A stretch of 21,947 nt of DNA from a virus: IMG/VR virus record IMGVR_UViG_3300025769_000961, positions 1 to 21,947 of that record. One strand, given 5' to 3'. Under the pieces are notes generated by a model, which was not told the origin of the DNA, did not search any database, and saw only the letters and a program-made list of their open reading frames with translations. This document shows positions 14,895 to 21,947 of this stretch, piece after piece. A program made the position numbers and the translations under genes. The first letter of the stretch is position 1, and each line of letters opens with the position of its first letter.

Positions 14895-17800
14895 ATGGCA
14901 GAGCAACAAAATTTATTAGATTTAATACGGTCAAAAGAAAGGGGTTCAGAGGCATCTGTTCCCCTTATTGACATTGAAAAACCAGAACCTAAAGTAGAAC
15001 AGAATAGTTTATTAGATTTAATACGGTCAAAAGAAGTTGAGTCTGTAAATCCTAGTCCAGTTATACAGGATCAGCCTACTCAAAAAAGAGTTATAGAGCC
15101 TTTAGTTATACCCAAAGAAACAACAGAAGATCAGGCGTTGGCATTACAGCTTGCACCTGCTGAAGCTCGTGAAGAAGTTCTAGAAAATATACAGCCTACC
15201 GTTGAGGATCAAACAGATCAAATGCTATCAACAACTCGTGTAGAGAAATCGGAAGATTTATTTGACACTATCTACGAGATGGCTAACGATATAGAAAATA
15301 TGTCAGACCAAGAATTTATGGATGAGTATGGAATATCTAAAGAGGAAGGTAAAAGAGAAGACGATAAGTTCATGGCTCAGATAGGTACAAATACAGCCGA
15401 ACAAATGCGTGAAGATTTTAAAAGTGGGTATCAAGCATACGGTGCGTTAGATATATGGATAGCAAACAAAGTAGATGGTGACGCAGACAACATGCGAACA
15501 CTATTAAATGTAGGTAGGGCTATGTCTTATATAACTAGTGGTACAGTAGATGGTATTGAAGAAGGTCTTACAATTTTAAATGATCAGGGTGAAGGTTATA
15601 TACCTATGTTCGGAAGGTTTCTTTATAAAGGTCTAAATAAAGCTATGAGTGGTAGACTTGGTGCTGCTAGGAATGAAGAAGAGTTAGCAAATAGAATAGC
15701 AGGTAATATGGGTGCATTTTTTGAGTTCAGTGAAACAATACCTGCATTGGGTAGAGTTACGTCAGCTATAAATGTTGCATATTCATTAGCACCAAAACGT
15801 GCAGCAGCAGGACTTGCTAAAACATATAAGAAAGAACAGAAGCAATTAAAACGTGCAGAGCGTATGAGTCCTGAACGTGCAGAGATGGCAACACGTGAAG
15901 CTACAGCAGACAAACAAAACTTAGCGGCACAAGTAGCAGCAGAAAATGCTGACATGATGGAAGACATGATACTGCAAACTGAAAAGAAGCTAAGTGACAG
16001 GGCAGGTGAAGAGGTAAGTATATCAAAAGTAGTTGATGGTGTGCTTGTGCTAGACACAAAGAAAGCAAGAGAGGTAGGTAAACAAACTACACAACGAATT
16101 GCTGACGCTGAGAGAACAAGTAGAAAACAGGTAGCCACTGGTTCAGCAGATATTAGAATGAGTGAGTTTGCAGAGCTTGCAGTTGGTGGTGACGAAATAA
16201 CCATACCTATATTAAAACCAGAAAAGTTGGATGGTATAGTAGCCATAGCAAGTGACTACAAAAGAAAATTTAAAAACGATTGGGATGAGTCGGATACAGT
16301 CATAGACAATTTATTTAGACTAACAGTTTCAAAAGACATTGAGCTTGACGGTCAAGATTTAATAGACGATTTAGATAAGTATGGTCTATCATTTGAGGAC
16401 TACGTCTTGTCTGTAGTTGGGTCTGGGTCTGACGCAGGTAGAGTTCTAGAGAGACTGTCACGTATTAAACGTGTACGTCCTTTGTCTGAGAAAGATGATG
16501 CTATAGTAAAGGCAATGGCAGAGGCACAAGGAGATTTCCGTAAGTTTGTTGTAAGACTAGAGGGTATAAGAAGAGGATTGCTTGTCTCACAACTTGCTAC
16601 TGCTGCACGTAACTTAGAGTCTGCTGTTGTCCGTAGTCCTCTGGAATCTCTAGCAAATGTGTTTGACACTGCACTATGGAACGTATCTAACAAAGGCTAT
16701 GGTGCAGGTGCTACAGCTTTGATAAGCCCACAAAACTGGAAAGATAGTTTCAATGTACACAAATATATGTTTAATGGTAGACCAGATGAAGTAGCAGGGT
16801 TTGTAGATTTAATACTAGATAGACCAGAGTTTGACTCACAATTTAGCAGGATGTTTGATAACCTTAACGAAATTCAAATGGCTCAAGGCAGAGGAAGTGG
16901 CACTATAGTAGATAAAATACTAAGTGAAACTGAAGACGTTGTGCAAGCATTGAATATGCCTAACCGTTGGCAAGAATTTTTAGTAAGACGTGCTACATTT
17001 TTAGGTGAGTTAGAAAGACTAGTAAAACGTGAGTATGATTTAGATTTGTTGGACGCTTTACAACAGGGTAAATTAAGATCATTAATGAATGATGCATCTG
17101 ATGTAAAACCTGATAATGCTAGAAGTTTTATTGACTTAATTGACGAGTCAGTAACAAAATCATTAGACGTTACCTATGCAAAGACACCAGACGTTCCTCT
17201 GTTCAGAAACATATCTAGCTTTATAACACGTAATGGTTTAACTGTAGCTATACCTTTTCCTAGATTTATGTTTAACTCTATGGAACTCATGGGTCAATAC
17301 GCAGGTGGTGCTTTAATACCACTTACAAGAAAAATGATGGGGTTGGTAGATCAAAGGTACAGAGGAGCACTTACAACAAAAGATAGACAACGTATTAGCC
17401 GTAATGCTGTAGGAGTATTAGGTGGTGGTGGTACAGGGTTAGCTGCACTTAGTGTATTAACAGAGGATGAAGAAGACCCAGAGTCACTACAACAAGCAAT
17501 GTCTGATGCTCTTATGTCTGTGGCTACCATAGGTGCAGCGTATCAATATAGGTCGGGATTTGCAGGAGATGTACCTGCTAGTTTTAATGAGGTATATACA
17601 GGAACTGAAGAAGATGGTACTAGGGTAGTACTGGATATTAAACCTCAGTTTCCTCTATCACAATACATGTACTTAGGAGAGGCTACAAAACAACTAGAAA
17701 AAGGAACGTTCAGTGATTTCTTTGATGCACGTGAGTTTATAGAAACCTTTACTGGGTCAAACTTTAGAAGAGGTTCAGGTCACGTTATTCTAGATGAGGT

Positions 17801-18740
17801 AGCTAATATAATAGATGGAAGTTCAGATGTTATGGCACGAGAAAATGTAGCCAGAGCAGCAGGTAGAGCATTAGGAGAATATTTAGGTACATGGGCAGTT
17901 CCATTTGGACAAGCAATTGAAGCTCAAAGAGCAGGTGGTTCTCGTTCTTTGGATTACCTAGATTATAGACCTGATCCTAGTCTTGGTGGATTTGAAACAT
18001 TCCTTAAAACTGCTAAAAGATATGCCATAGATAACAGGGGTATTAATAGAGGACCAGACCTAAGAGAAAGAGACAGGTTTGGTATATTAAATTTTCTTGG
18101 TTCACCAGAAGAACCTGTTGAACAGTCTGATGTACCTAGCAGGGTAGATATATTTGATCCTGAGTCCAGACGTGTAAGACCTATGCAAAGATTACTATTT
18201 GGTTTAGGTCAAAGAACTGCTGACGCTGAGTACGCAGAGTACCTAAAGGCAATGGGTTTTGACAGCTATGATTTGCAGAGCAAAAGTAAAGTACCATCCA
18301 TAGAAAATTTTGAAAACTCTATTTTATTGGAACAGCTTCCCATGATAACAGAAGCTGCCAAAGCGTTTGAGGAAAGTATAAGAGAAGGTTATAAAAATGG
18401 TTTGCTTCCAGACGGAACTCCTATGGAAAACCCAGACCTATATAGAAGAAAAATATCTGAAGATAAATTTACAAATAATTATGTAAGGGCATTTGTAGAA
18501 GGGCAAGTCAAAGAGGTAAAAGCTTTATTAAAAGATACTGGTTATTCTCAGACAACTCCTTATGTAATGGCTGTTATGGAGTTTCGTAAGTTAAAGTCTA
18601 ATTTTCAAAAACTGGCAGTACAGGAATATGAAGCTAGGTTTGGAGAGTACCCAGAGATAACAGGAGAAGATGAAGAAAAATCTACGATGGTTTTAGAAAC
18701 ACTAACTCAGATAGCTACATTTCTTCAAGAAAGATTATAA
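14895..18740 (+). CDS. Large internal virion/DNA-ejection-type protein
   Basis: At 1281 residues this is the largest protein in the window and the last gene of the virion block. The N-terminus carries LLDLIRSKE twice (residues 7-15 and 39-47), then an acidic disordered stretch to about residue 150. The rest is mainly helical. It includes a Lys/Arg/Ala-rich helix (about 305-345), a region with VSQLATAARNLESAVVRSPL, a Gly-rich hydrophobic patch (about 836-858, GVLGGGGTGLAALSVL) followed by an amphipathic helix, and a DYLDYRPDPSLGGFETFLKTAKRYA segment. The C-terminal 200 residues resemble those of large internal proteins in other marine phages. No lytic transglycosylase motif like that of T7 gp16 is apparent. 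By size, place and patches it is probably ejected to form part of the DNA channel. The start follows the previous stop by one base. Confidence 0.65.
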   Translation: MAEQQNLLDLIRSKERGSEASVPLIDIEKPEPKVEQNSLLDLIRSKEVESVNPSPVIQDQPTQKRVIEPLVIPKETTEDQALALQLAPAEAREEVLENIQPTVEDQTDQMLSTTRVEKSEDLFDTIYEMANDIENMSDQEFMDEYGISKEEGKREDDKFMAQIGTNTAEQMREDFKSGYQAYGALDIWIANKVDGDADNMRTLLNVGRAMSYITSGTVDGIEEGLTILNDQGEGYIPMFGRFLYKGLNKAMSGRLGAARNEEELANRIAGNMGAFFEFSETIPALGRVTSAINVAYSLAPKRAAAGLAKTYKKEQKQLKRAERMSPERAEMATREATADKQNLAAQVAAENADMMEDMILQTEKKLSDRAGEEVSISKVVDGVLVLDTKKAREVGKQTTQRIADAERTSRKQVATGSADIRMSEFAELAVGGDEITIPILKPEKLDGIVAIASDYKRKFKNDWDESDTVIDNLFRLTVSKDIELDGQDLIDDLDKYGLSFEDYVLSVVGSGSDAGRVLERLSRIKRVRPLSEKDDAIVKAMAEAQGDFRKFVVRLEGIRRGLLVSQLATAARNLESAVVRSPLESLANVFDTALWNVSNKGYGAGATALISPQNWKDSFNVHKYMFNGRPDEVAGFVDLILDRPEFDSQFSRMFDNLNEIQMAQGRGSGTIVDKILSETEDVVQALNMPNRWQEFLVRRATFLGELERLVKREYDLDLLDALQQGKLRSLMNDASDVKPDNARSFIDLIDESVTKSLDVTYAKTPDVPLFRNISSFITRNGLTVAIPFPRFMFNSMELMGQYAGGALIPLTRKMMGLVDQRYRGALTTKDRQRISRNAVGVLGGGGTGLAALSVLTEDEEDPESLQQAMSDALMSVATIGAAYQYRSGFAGDVPASFNEVYTGTEEDGTRVVLDIKPQFPLSQYMYLGEATKQLEKGTFSDFFDAREFIETFTGSNFRRGSGHVILDEVANIIDGSSDVMARENVARAAGRALGEYLGTWAVPFGQAIEAQRAGGSRSLDYLDYRPDPSLGGFETFLKTAKRYAIDNRGINRGPDLRERDRFGILNFLGSPEEPVEQSDVPSRVDIFDPESRRVRPMQRLLFGLGQRTADAEYAEYLKAMGFDSYDLQSKSKVPSIENFENSILLEQLPMITEAAKAFEESIREGYKNGLLPDGTPMENPDLYRRKISEDKFTNNYVRAFVEGQVKEVKALLKDTGYSQTTPYVMAVMEFRKLKSNFQKLAVQEYEARFGEYPEITGEDEEKSTMVLETLTQIATFLQERL
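14912..15035 (+). repeat. Exact 28-bp direct repeat encoding LLDLIRSKE
   Basis: Positions 14912-14939 and 15008-15035 are identical over 28 bases, with a 96-base (32-codon) period, in frame. They encode the same nine residues twice at the N-terminus of the 1281-residue protein. Confidence 0.92.
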
Positions 18741-18748
18741 CAAAACAA

Positions 18749-18775
18749 AGGGGGCAAACGGCCCCCTCTTTTTTT
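18749..18775. terminator. Intrinsic terminator between convergent gene blocks
   Basis: A 6-bp all-G/C stem (GGGGGC/GCCCCC, 18750-18755 with 18761-18766), extended by an A-T pair, has a 5-base loop AAACG. It is followed on the plus strand by seven T (18769-18775). Read on the minus strand, the same stem is followed by TTTGTTTTG, so it probably also ends the opposing transcript. It begins 9 bases after the end of the 1281-residue gene, and its T tract overlaps the stop codon of the MazG gene. Confidence 0.92.
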
Positions 18776-19151
18776 ACCTAGTGTCTCCACTTCCACCTAT
18801 TGTTCCCTTGGCTTTACGTTTCTGTAGCTTGGCTAAGTTCTGTGAGGCTATCATACCTAACGTTAAGTTAAGATCGTCAGCCAGTGCAGCGCAGTACCAC
18901 AGTACATCTCCTATCTCACTGGCTATGTCCTCTCGCCATGTGTCAGGTCTTTTATCTGGCCCATCACGAATAAGTTTCTTTACCTTGTTGGCTACCTCAC
19001 CTGCCTCACCTGCCATGCCCAGTGCAGGATAGGTAATCTTATGTTGATTAGGATAGATTGCTGTAGTAACGGCTGACCTTTGATATGAATTAAAATCAAC
19101 CATGTCGTACTTGTCCTTCAGAAACTGCTCTGCCTCTTGCTTTAAGTTCAT
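18774..19151 (-). CDS. MazG-like nucleotide pyrophosphohydrolase
   Basis: This protein (125 residues) hydrolyses nucleoside triphosphates to the monophosphate and pyrophosphate; phage members are thought to clean the nucleotide pool or act on alarmones. The all-alpha NTP-PPase metal site is visible: E49xxE52 in GMAGEAGEVANKVKK, and E79xxD82 in ASEIGDVLWY, followed by the typical NLAKLQKRK helix. Length fits the short, single-domain phage type. Start choice is open. The ATG at 19151 overlaps the previous gene by 56 bases, with its best GGG 9 bases away. The ATG at 19103 (residue 17, MVDFNSYQ) has GAAGGA about 10 bases upstream, an 8-base overlap (ATGGTTGA), and matches where relatives usually begin. 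It is last in the minus-strand operon and ends in the terminator. Confidence 0.88.
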   Translation of the reverse strand: MNLKQEAEQFLKDKYDMVDFNSYQRSAVTTAIYPNQHKITYPALGMAGEAGEVANKVKKLIRDGPDKRPDTWREDIASEIGDVLWYCAALADDLNLTLGMIASQNLAKLQKRKAKGTIGGSGDTR

Positions 19152-19347
19152 TCCCCTTTACCCTTTTTAGTTGCTCAAAGTAGGCTTTATTAAACCCACG
19201 TAGCCATTCCCGATGCTGCATAGTATCTTTATGGAATGGATTAAACACTCGCCCATGTTTAAAGTCGTTGTAACCTTTCTCGTGTTGAAATTTTAACGGT
19301 GCATCATACTTGCCAAGGCCACGTTGTTTGCGAGTTAAATGTTTCAT
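19096..19347 (-). CDS. RMF/CrpP-like small protein
   Basis: This 83-residue basic protein has a central segment (about 25-60) that follows the pattern of ribosome modulation factor: GY at 25-26, GR at 32-33, P(F/Y) at 37-38, then REWLRGF at 46-52 (compare the GY, GR, PY and QWLGGW of E. coli RMF). RMF binds the 30S subunit and drives 100S ribosome dimers in starved cells; CrpP-like relatives have other proposed roles. Here the function is inferred only from this short motif. The ATG at 19347 is preferred over the TTG at 19353 because AAGGAG lies 7 bases before ATG but only one before TTG. The 20-residue basic C-terminal tail overlaps the MazG gene. It lies 11 bases after the nuclease-like gene. 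Confidence 0.68.
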   Translation of the reverse strand: MKHLTRKQRGLGKYDAPLKFQHEKGYNDFKHGRVFNPFHKDTMQHREWLRGFNKAYFEQLKRVKGNELKARGRAVSEGQVRHG

Positions 19348-19354
19348 ATGCAAT

Positions 19355-19360
19355 CTCCTT
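19355..19360 (-). promoter_or_regulatory. Ribosome binding site that fixes the RMF-like start
   Basis: AAGGAG on the minus strand, 7 bases before the ATG at 19347. It is too close to the in-frame TTG at 19353 to serve that codon. It overlaps the TAA stop of the upstream nuclease-like gene. Confidence 0.8.
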
Positions 19361-19832
19361 ATACTAAGTTTACTAATTCTGCTTCTTGATATGGTATGTG
19401 AAAGAAGTGCTCATAACGTCCTGCGTTAGATAGCCATATCTCCTTTGCACATTCTTTGGTAAGTTGGTAGTCCTTTATTCTCCAAGCTTTCTGACAGTCT
19501 CTACGTATAATATAAAAGTTACAAAATGTTTTGTCACCTTGTAGCTGTGTATATTTATTTATGAGTCTGTGTTTTCTATAGGGTATGCGTATGTCAGCCC
19601 AACTAGGATTCCAATCACCTGTCCATTGGTTCTTCATCTCTACCTCACTGTAGTACATGCACCCATTCTTCTCGCTTTTTATATCAAAAGAATAATCTTC
19701 TTTCGTATCAAGAATAGTGTGTCCAATACTTTCTAGATAGTTTGTTATCGTTATCTTACCTTTACTATCATTCTCATTATAAGACTGAGGTTGAAATTTT
19801 CTATAATATGATCCTTTAATTGGTTCTAACAT
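19359..19832 (-). CDS. PD-(D/E)XK nuclease-like unknown protein
   Basis: This 157-residue soluble protein shows the bare pattern of the PD-(D/E)XK nuclease fold: a helix (ITNYLESIGH, 28-37), then a strand with D50 (DYSFDIKSE), a turn, a strand with E65-x-K67 (YYSEVEMKNQW), and then a helix with basic residues (IPYRKHRLINKY). D50, E65 and K67 would be the metal and catalytic residues. Similar small EVExK...IPxRK proteins occur in other marine phages without assigned function. Possible roles are host DNA degradation, recombination or DNA repair; none is shown here. The start has AAGGAG 6 bases upstream, overlapping the stop of the ribonucleotide reductase gene, so the two are probably co-translated. 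The fold call is from motif reading only. Confidence 0.55.
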   Translation of the reverse strand: MLEPIKGSYYRKFQPQSYNENDSKGKITITNYLESIGHTILDTKEDYSFDIKSEKNGCMYYSEVEMKNQWTGDWNPSWADIRIPYRKHRLINKYTQLQGDKTFCNFYIIRRDCQKAWRIKDYQLTKECAKEIWLSNAGRYEHFFHIPYQEAELVNLV

Positions 19833-19843
19833 ACGCTTCTCCT

Positions 19844-21748
19844 TTATGCTCCAATGTCCACAACTTCACAGACATCACCAGTGCAAGCAAATGTTTGACT
19901 TGACTTAGTGCTGTCCTCTTTTTCATACTCAGATAACACAGACCAATCAATAGCCTTTGGCATCTGCTTTAGTAATGCCTGATATTCTTCCTTAGTGCAA
20001 TCCTGATATGGTGCTTGCTGATAAGTATGATCAGAGTGTGGTAGAAATGACACACCTGACATCTCATCAAAATGTTTATACACAAATGCACCTACCTCTA
20101 GCCATTCATCGTCACGCACTGTACAGGTCACGCTAGGTTTATGCTCACACCAATGCCGTTGATACATCAACCATGTCTCTAGCTGCTCAACTGCTGTCAT
20201 GTCATTACGAGTAACAGCTTTGTGCGGTGCTTTCATCGGGAAACTAAACACTGTAGTAGTCTCAGGATTAAACACACATGGTTCAGCAGGTATGCCTTGG
20301 TCTTTCATCATGGTTGTAAGGGGGTCATTGTTATCTCCCCTAACGGTTCTAATGTAATACTCGTTATGACGTGCATGTATCCCACTGGCTGAGTCCACGA
20401 GTTGTGATACAGTTCCGCTAGGTTTATTGCACGAAATAGCTGTGCTATGATTAATACCAAGACGGTCAGCCCACAGAGCATTAGTAGTAACAGCAATTTT
20501 ACGTAAGTGTTCAAGTGTCTTGTCCAATCCCTTGTTCTTTGTTGTCATTAATGGGTTGTCCATTACCCCTGTGAGTGACACACCGAGCAGACGCTCTTCT
20601 TCTGTATTTCGCTGCCACACTTTTCGCAGGTATGGAAACTTGGTGTATGTAGACTGTATAGTTCCAAGAATTGTAGCCAGTCGTACTTTACGTTCCAAAT
20701 CTTCCAGACTGTCAGTTGCACGTACAACCACCTCAGTAAGATTGCAGACTTGACCTGATCGTAATATGATTTCGGAACAAGGATTAGTACCGAACTCGTG
20801 GTCAGGATCACGCCTACCATATTTTGCAGCTTGTTTCTTAGATGCTTCACGATTAAATATCCCCCTCTCACCTGATTTACTTTCTACTAATGCCAACCAC
20901 TCACGCATAAACGTTTCTGAATCTGGCTTTTCTGTATACGACACACTGTTGTTAGCTAACGCCCTGTGTGCAGCTTCATTCCACCACTGTCCTGACTTAG
21001 CATGACGCATACGATCATCACTAAGGTTAGACAAACTAATCATGGCACTACGTCTGACACCACCTACGACAACTATCTGTCCTATGAAACACATAATGTC
21101 GTGACACTCTAGTGACGTAAGCTGTCTGCCTTGTGCATTTTTAAATGTTGCTACCGTAAAGTTAAACAGATCAACCAACGGTGCAGGTCCACTAGCTCTG
21201 CCACCAAATGTTTTTAGTCTAGAACCTGCAGGACGTACTCTAGTAACATCCCACTGTGGAATCTCACCTGCCCATAGAAGAGCCAACAATTGACGATAAG
21301 ACTTAGCCCATCCTTCCTTGCTGTCCTTTACCACAATGGTAGTATCACTATTGAACAGTTCAGGCACTTCGGGAAGCTTGCTAATGAACTGACGCTCTAC
21401 GCTGAAACCAACGCCAGTGCCACAGAGGAGAATGAACATTGCTTCATCAAAGGCGTGGGGATGGTCTACGTGAAGGTATGAGCAGTTGTACATACAGATG
21501 TTATCACGGTCTGCTGCTGCACCTGCTGTCATCATTGCTCTCATGCTAGGCATTACGTCTAAGCTAAGTATAGCATCACGTATTTGATTTATATAACTAT
21601 CGTCACCTGCAATCTTACGTACAACGTTATCCATGTAACGTTCTACTGTCTCGCTCCAACTCTCTCGTCTTTGTTCTTTCTCTAACCACCTAGCATAACG
21701 AGAGGTATGTATAAATGCTTGGTAGTCTGTTGGTAAATAATTGTTCAT
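19844..21748 (-). CDS. nrdJ: Adenosylcobalamin-dependent (class II) ribonucleoside-triphosphate reductase
   Basis: This enzyme reduces ribonucleoside triphosphates to dNTPs in the cytoplasm, using a radical generated from adenosylcobalamin, and so feeds phage DNA synthesis. The 634-residue length fits the monomeric type. Key features are complete: the N322-C324-E326 active site in NPCSEI (C324 is the expected thiyl-radical Cys), the redox pair C89 (MYNCSYLHV) and C335 (VCNLTEV), and the C-terminal shuttle pair C622/C627 (ACTGDVCE). The N-terminus has no obvious ATP-cone. Other family motifs include PSMRAMMTAG, GTGVGFSVE and NKPSGTVSQLVDS. No intein or break is seen. AGGAG lies 5 bases before the ATG and includes the stop of the 53-residue gene upstream, which implies coupling. 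It needs cobalamin from the host, and thioredoxin or a similar reductant not encoded here. Confidence 0.96.
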   Translation of the reverse strand: MNNYLPTDYQAFIHTSRYARWLEKEQRRESWSETVERYMDNVVRKIAGDDSYINQIRDAILSLDVMPSMRAMMTAGAAADRDNICMYNCSYLHVDHPHAFDEAMFILLCGTGVGFSVERQFISKLPEVPELFNSDTTIVVKDSKEGWAKSYRQLLALLWAGEIPQWDVTRVRPAGSRLKTFGGRASGPAPLVDLFNFTVATFKNAQGRQLTSLECHDIMCFIGQIVVVGGVRRSAMISLSNLSDDRMRHAKSGQWWNEAAHRALANNSVSYTEKPDSETFMREWLALVESKSGERGIFNREASKKQAAKYGRRDPDHEFGTNPCSEIILRSGQVCNLTEVVVRATDSLEDLERKVRLATILGTIQSTYTKFPYLRKVWQRNTEEERLLGVSLTGVMDNPLMTTKNKGLDKTLEHLRKIAVTTNALWADRLGINHSTAISCNKPSGTVSQLVDSASGIHARHNEYYIRTVRGDNNDPLTTMMKDQGIPAEPCVFNPETTTVFSFPMKAPHKAVTRNDMTAVEQLETWLMYQRHWCEHKPSVTCTVRDDEWLEVGAFVYKHFDEMSGVSFLPHSDHTYQQAPYQDCTKEEYQALLKQMPKAIDWSVLSEYEKEDSTKSSQTFACTGDVCEVVDIGA

Positions 21749-21750
21749 GC

Positions 21751-21912
21751 CTACTCCTGTGTAATTATTTTCATGTTTCTAATCTTGATGCCATCCACAT
21801 CGTGAATGTAATCATGTAATGTGTCCTCTATTTCTGGGTCAATGAAACCGTCCACAGGAACAGGGTACTCTTCTTCGTCAATCTCTAATGTAAGAAATAC
21901 CTTAACTATCAT
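21751..21912 (-). CDS. Short acidic unknown protein upstream of RNR
   Basis: This 53-residue protein begins MIVKVFLTLEIDEEEYPVPV and ends IKIRNMKIITQE. It is acidic in the middle (PEIEDTLHDYIHDVDG) with a beta-alpha-beta look. I do not know a function, but short proteins with this VFLxLxxDxxEYPxPxDG layout occur in other marine phages. Support comes from a GAGGTGG Shine-Dalgarno 4-5 bases before the ATG, an 11-base overlap with the gene upstream, and a two-base gap to the reductase start. Its stop codon lies inside the reductase ribosome binding site, so its translation probably affects reductase expression. Confidence 0.7.
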   Translation of the reverse strand: MIVKVFLTLEIDEEEYPVPVDGFIDPEIEDTLHDYIHDVDGIKIRNMKIITQE

Positions 21913-21947
21913 CAACCACCTCTATTAGTTTATTCAAATACCATTGG
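21902..21947 (-). CDS. C-terminal end of an unknown gene (truncated by window)
   Basis: One minus-strand frame is open from the right edge and ends at TAA (21902-21904), giving the protein-like tail QWYLNKLIEVVDDS. Its stop overlaps the start of the 53-residue gene by 11 bases, like other junctions in this operon. Only 14 residues are visible, so the product cannot be named and the reading is tentative. Confidence 0.4.
   Translation of the reverse strand, partial: QWYLNKLIEVVDDS

Noticed and set aside
14912-15035. 28-bp exact repeat as an attachment or transposition site
   Set aside because: It is in frame, encodes a repeated peptide, has no terminal inverted repeats, and no integrase or transposase is present.
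15623-16246. 207-residue minus-strand open frame opposite the largest virion gene
   Set aside because: Ser/Ala/Phe-biased composition typical of antisense reading, no ribosome binding site, and it lies fully inside a well-supported gene.
18781-19032. 83-residue plus-strand frame opposite mazG
   Set aside because: The minus-strand product has an intact MazG metal site, so the plus-strand frame is a shadow.
19348-19353. TTG start for the RMF-like gene at 19353
   Set aside because: Only one base separates it from AAGGAG; the ATG six bases further on has normal spacing.
19844-21748. Possible intein or split in the ribonucleotide reductase
   Set aside because: Phage RNR genes often carry inteins, but here the NPCSEI site and all redox cysteines lie in one continuous 634-residue frame of normal length.
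1-21947. tRNA genes, phage RNA polymerase promoters and riboswitches
   Set aside because: I saw no cloverleaf with a T-loop GTTCRANNC core, no repeated promoter consensus upstream of gene blocks, and no room for a B12 riboswitch ahead of the reductase gene within the window.

Overview
The window looks like part of the genome of a lytic, tailed marine bacteriophage, most likely podovirus-like. The DNA is AT-rich and genes are packed with 1-26 nt gaps or short overlaps. There is no tRNA, insertion sequence, integrase or CRISPR array. The podovirus-like assignment is inferred from a run of large internal-virion-type proteins next to tail-fibre genes, with no recognisable tape-measure or tail-sheath gene. 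The B12-dependent ribonucleotide reductase and MazG are typical of phages of marine Alphaproteobacteria, but the host cannot be named from this sequence.

Plus strand, 1-18740 (virion block). A truncated tail/DNA-stabilisation-type protein (1-1377) is followed by a host-recognition cassette. It contains a 666-aa repeat-rich fibre (1379-3379), a small virion protein (3390-3722), a 268-aa fibre with 'AELNILDGVTAT' repeats (3735-4541), a 680-aa modular DUF7483-like protein (4546-6588), a tail-fibre assembly chaperone-like protein (6615-7112) and a 701-aa fibre that reuses the same N-terminal repeats and probably ends in a seven-bladed beta-propeller (7132-9237). A DUF6127-like single-span membrane protein (possible holin, 9237-9491) separates this from an internal-virion block: a 1204-aa Q/N/A-rich protein, a 62-aa and a 163-aa protein, a 362-aa protein and a 1281-aa protein (9502-18740).

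A strong hairpin terminator at 18749-18775 sits where the two strands converge. From it to the right edge all genes are on the minus strand (metabolic/takeover block). In transcription order they are: the tail end of an unknown gene, a 53-aa unknown, a monomeric class II ribonucleotide reductase, a PD-(D/E)XK nuclease-like protein, a ribosome-modulation-factor (RMF/CrpP)-like small protein, and a MazG-type nucleotide pyrophosphohydrolase. Start/stop spacing suggests they are co-transcribed and in part translationally coupled. RNR and MazG would handle dNTP supply and nucleotide-pool clean-up. The RMF-like protein is the most unexpected member, because it points to the host ribosome.

No intergenic stretch exceeds about 33 bases, so there are no long non-coding regions to describe.
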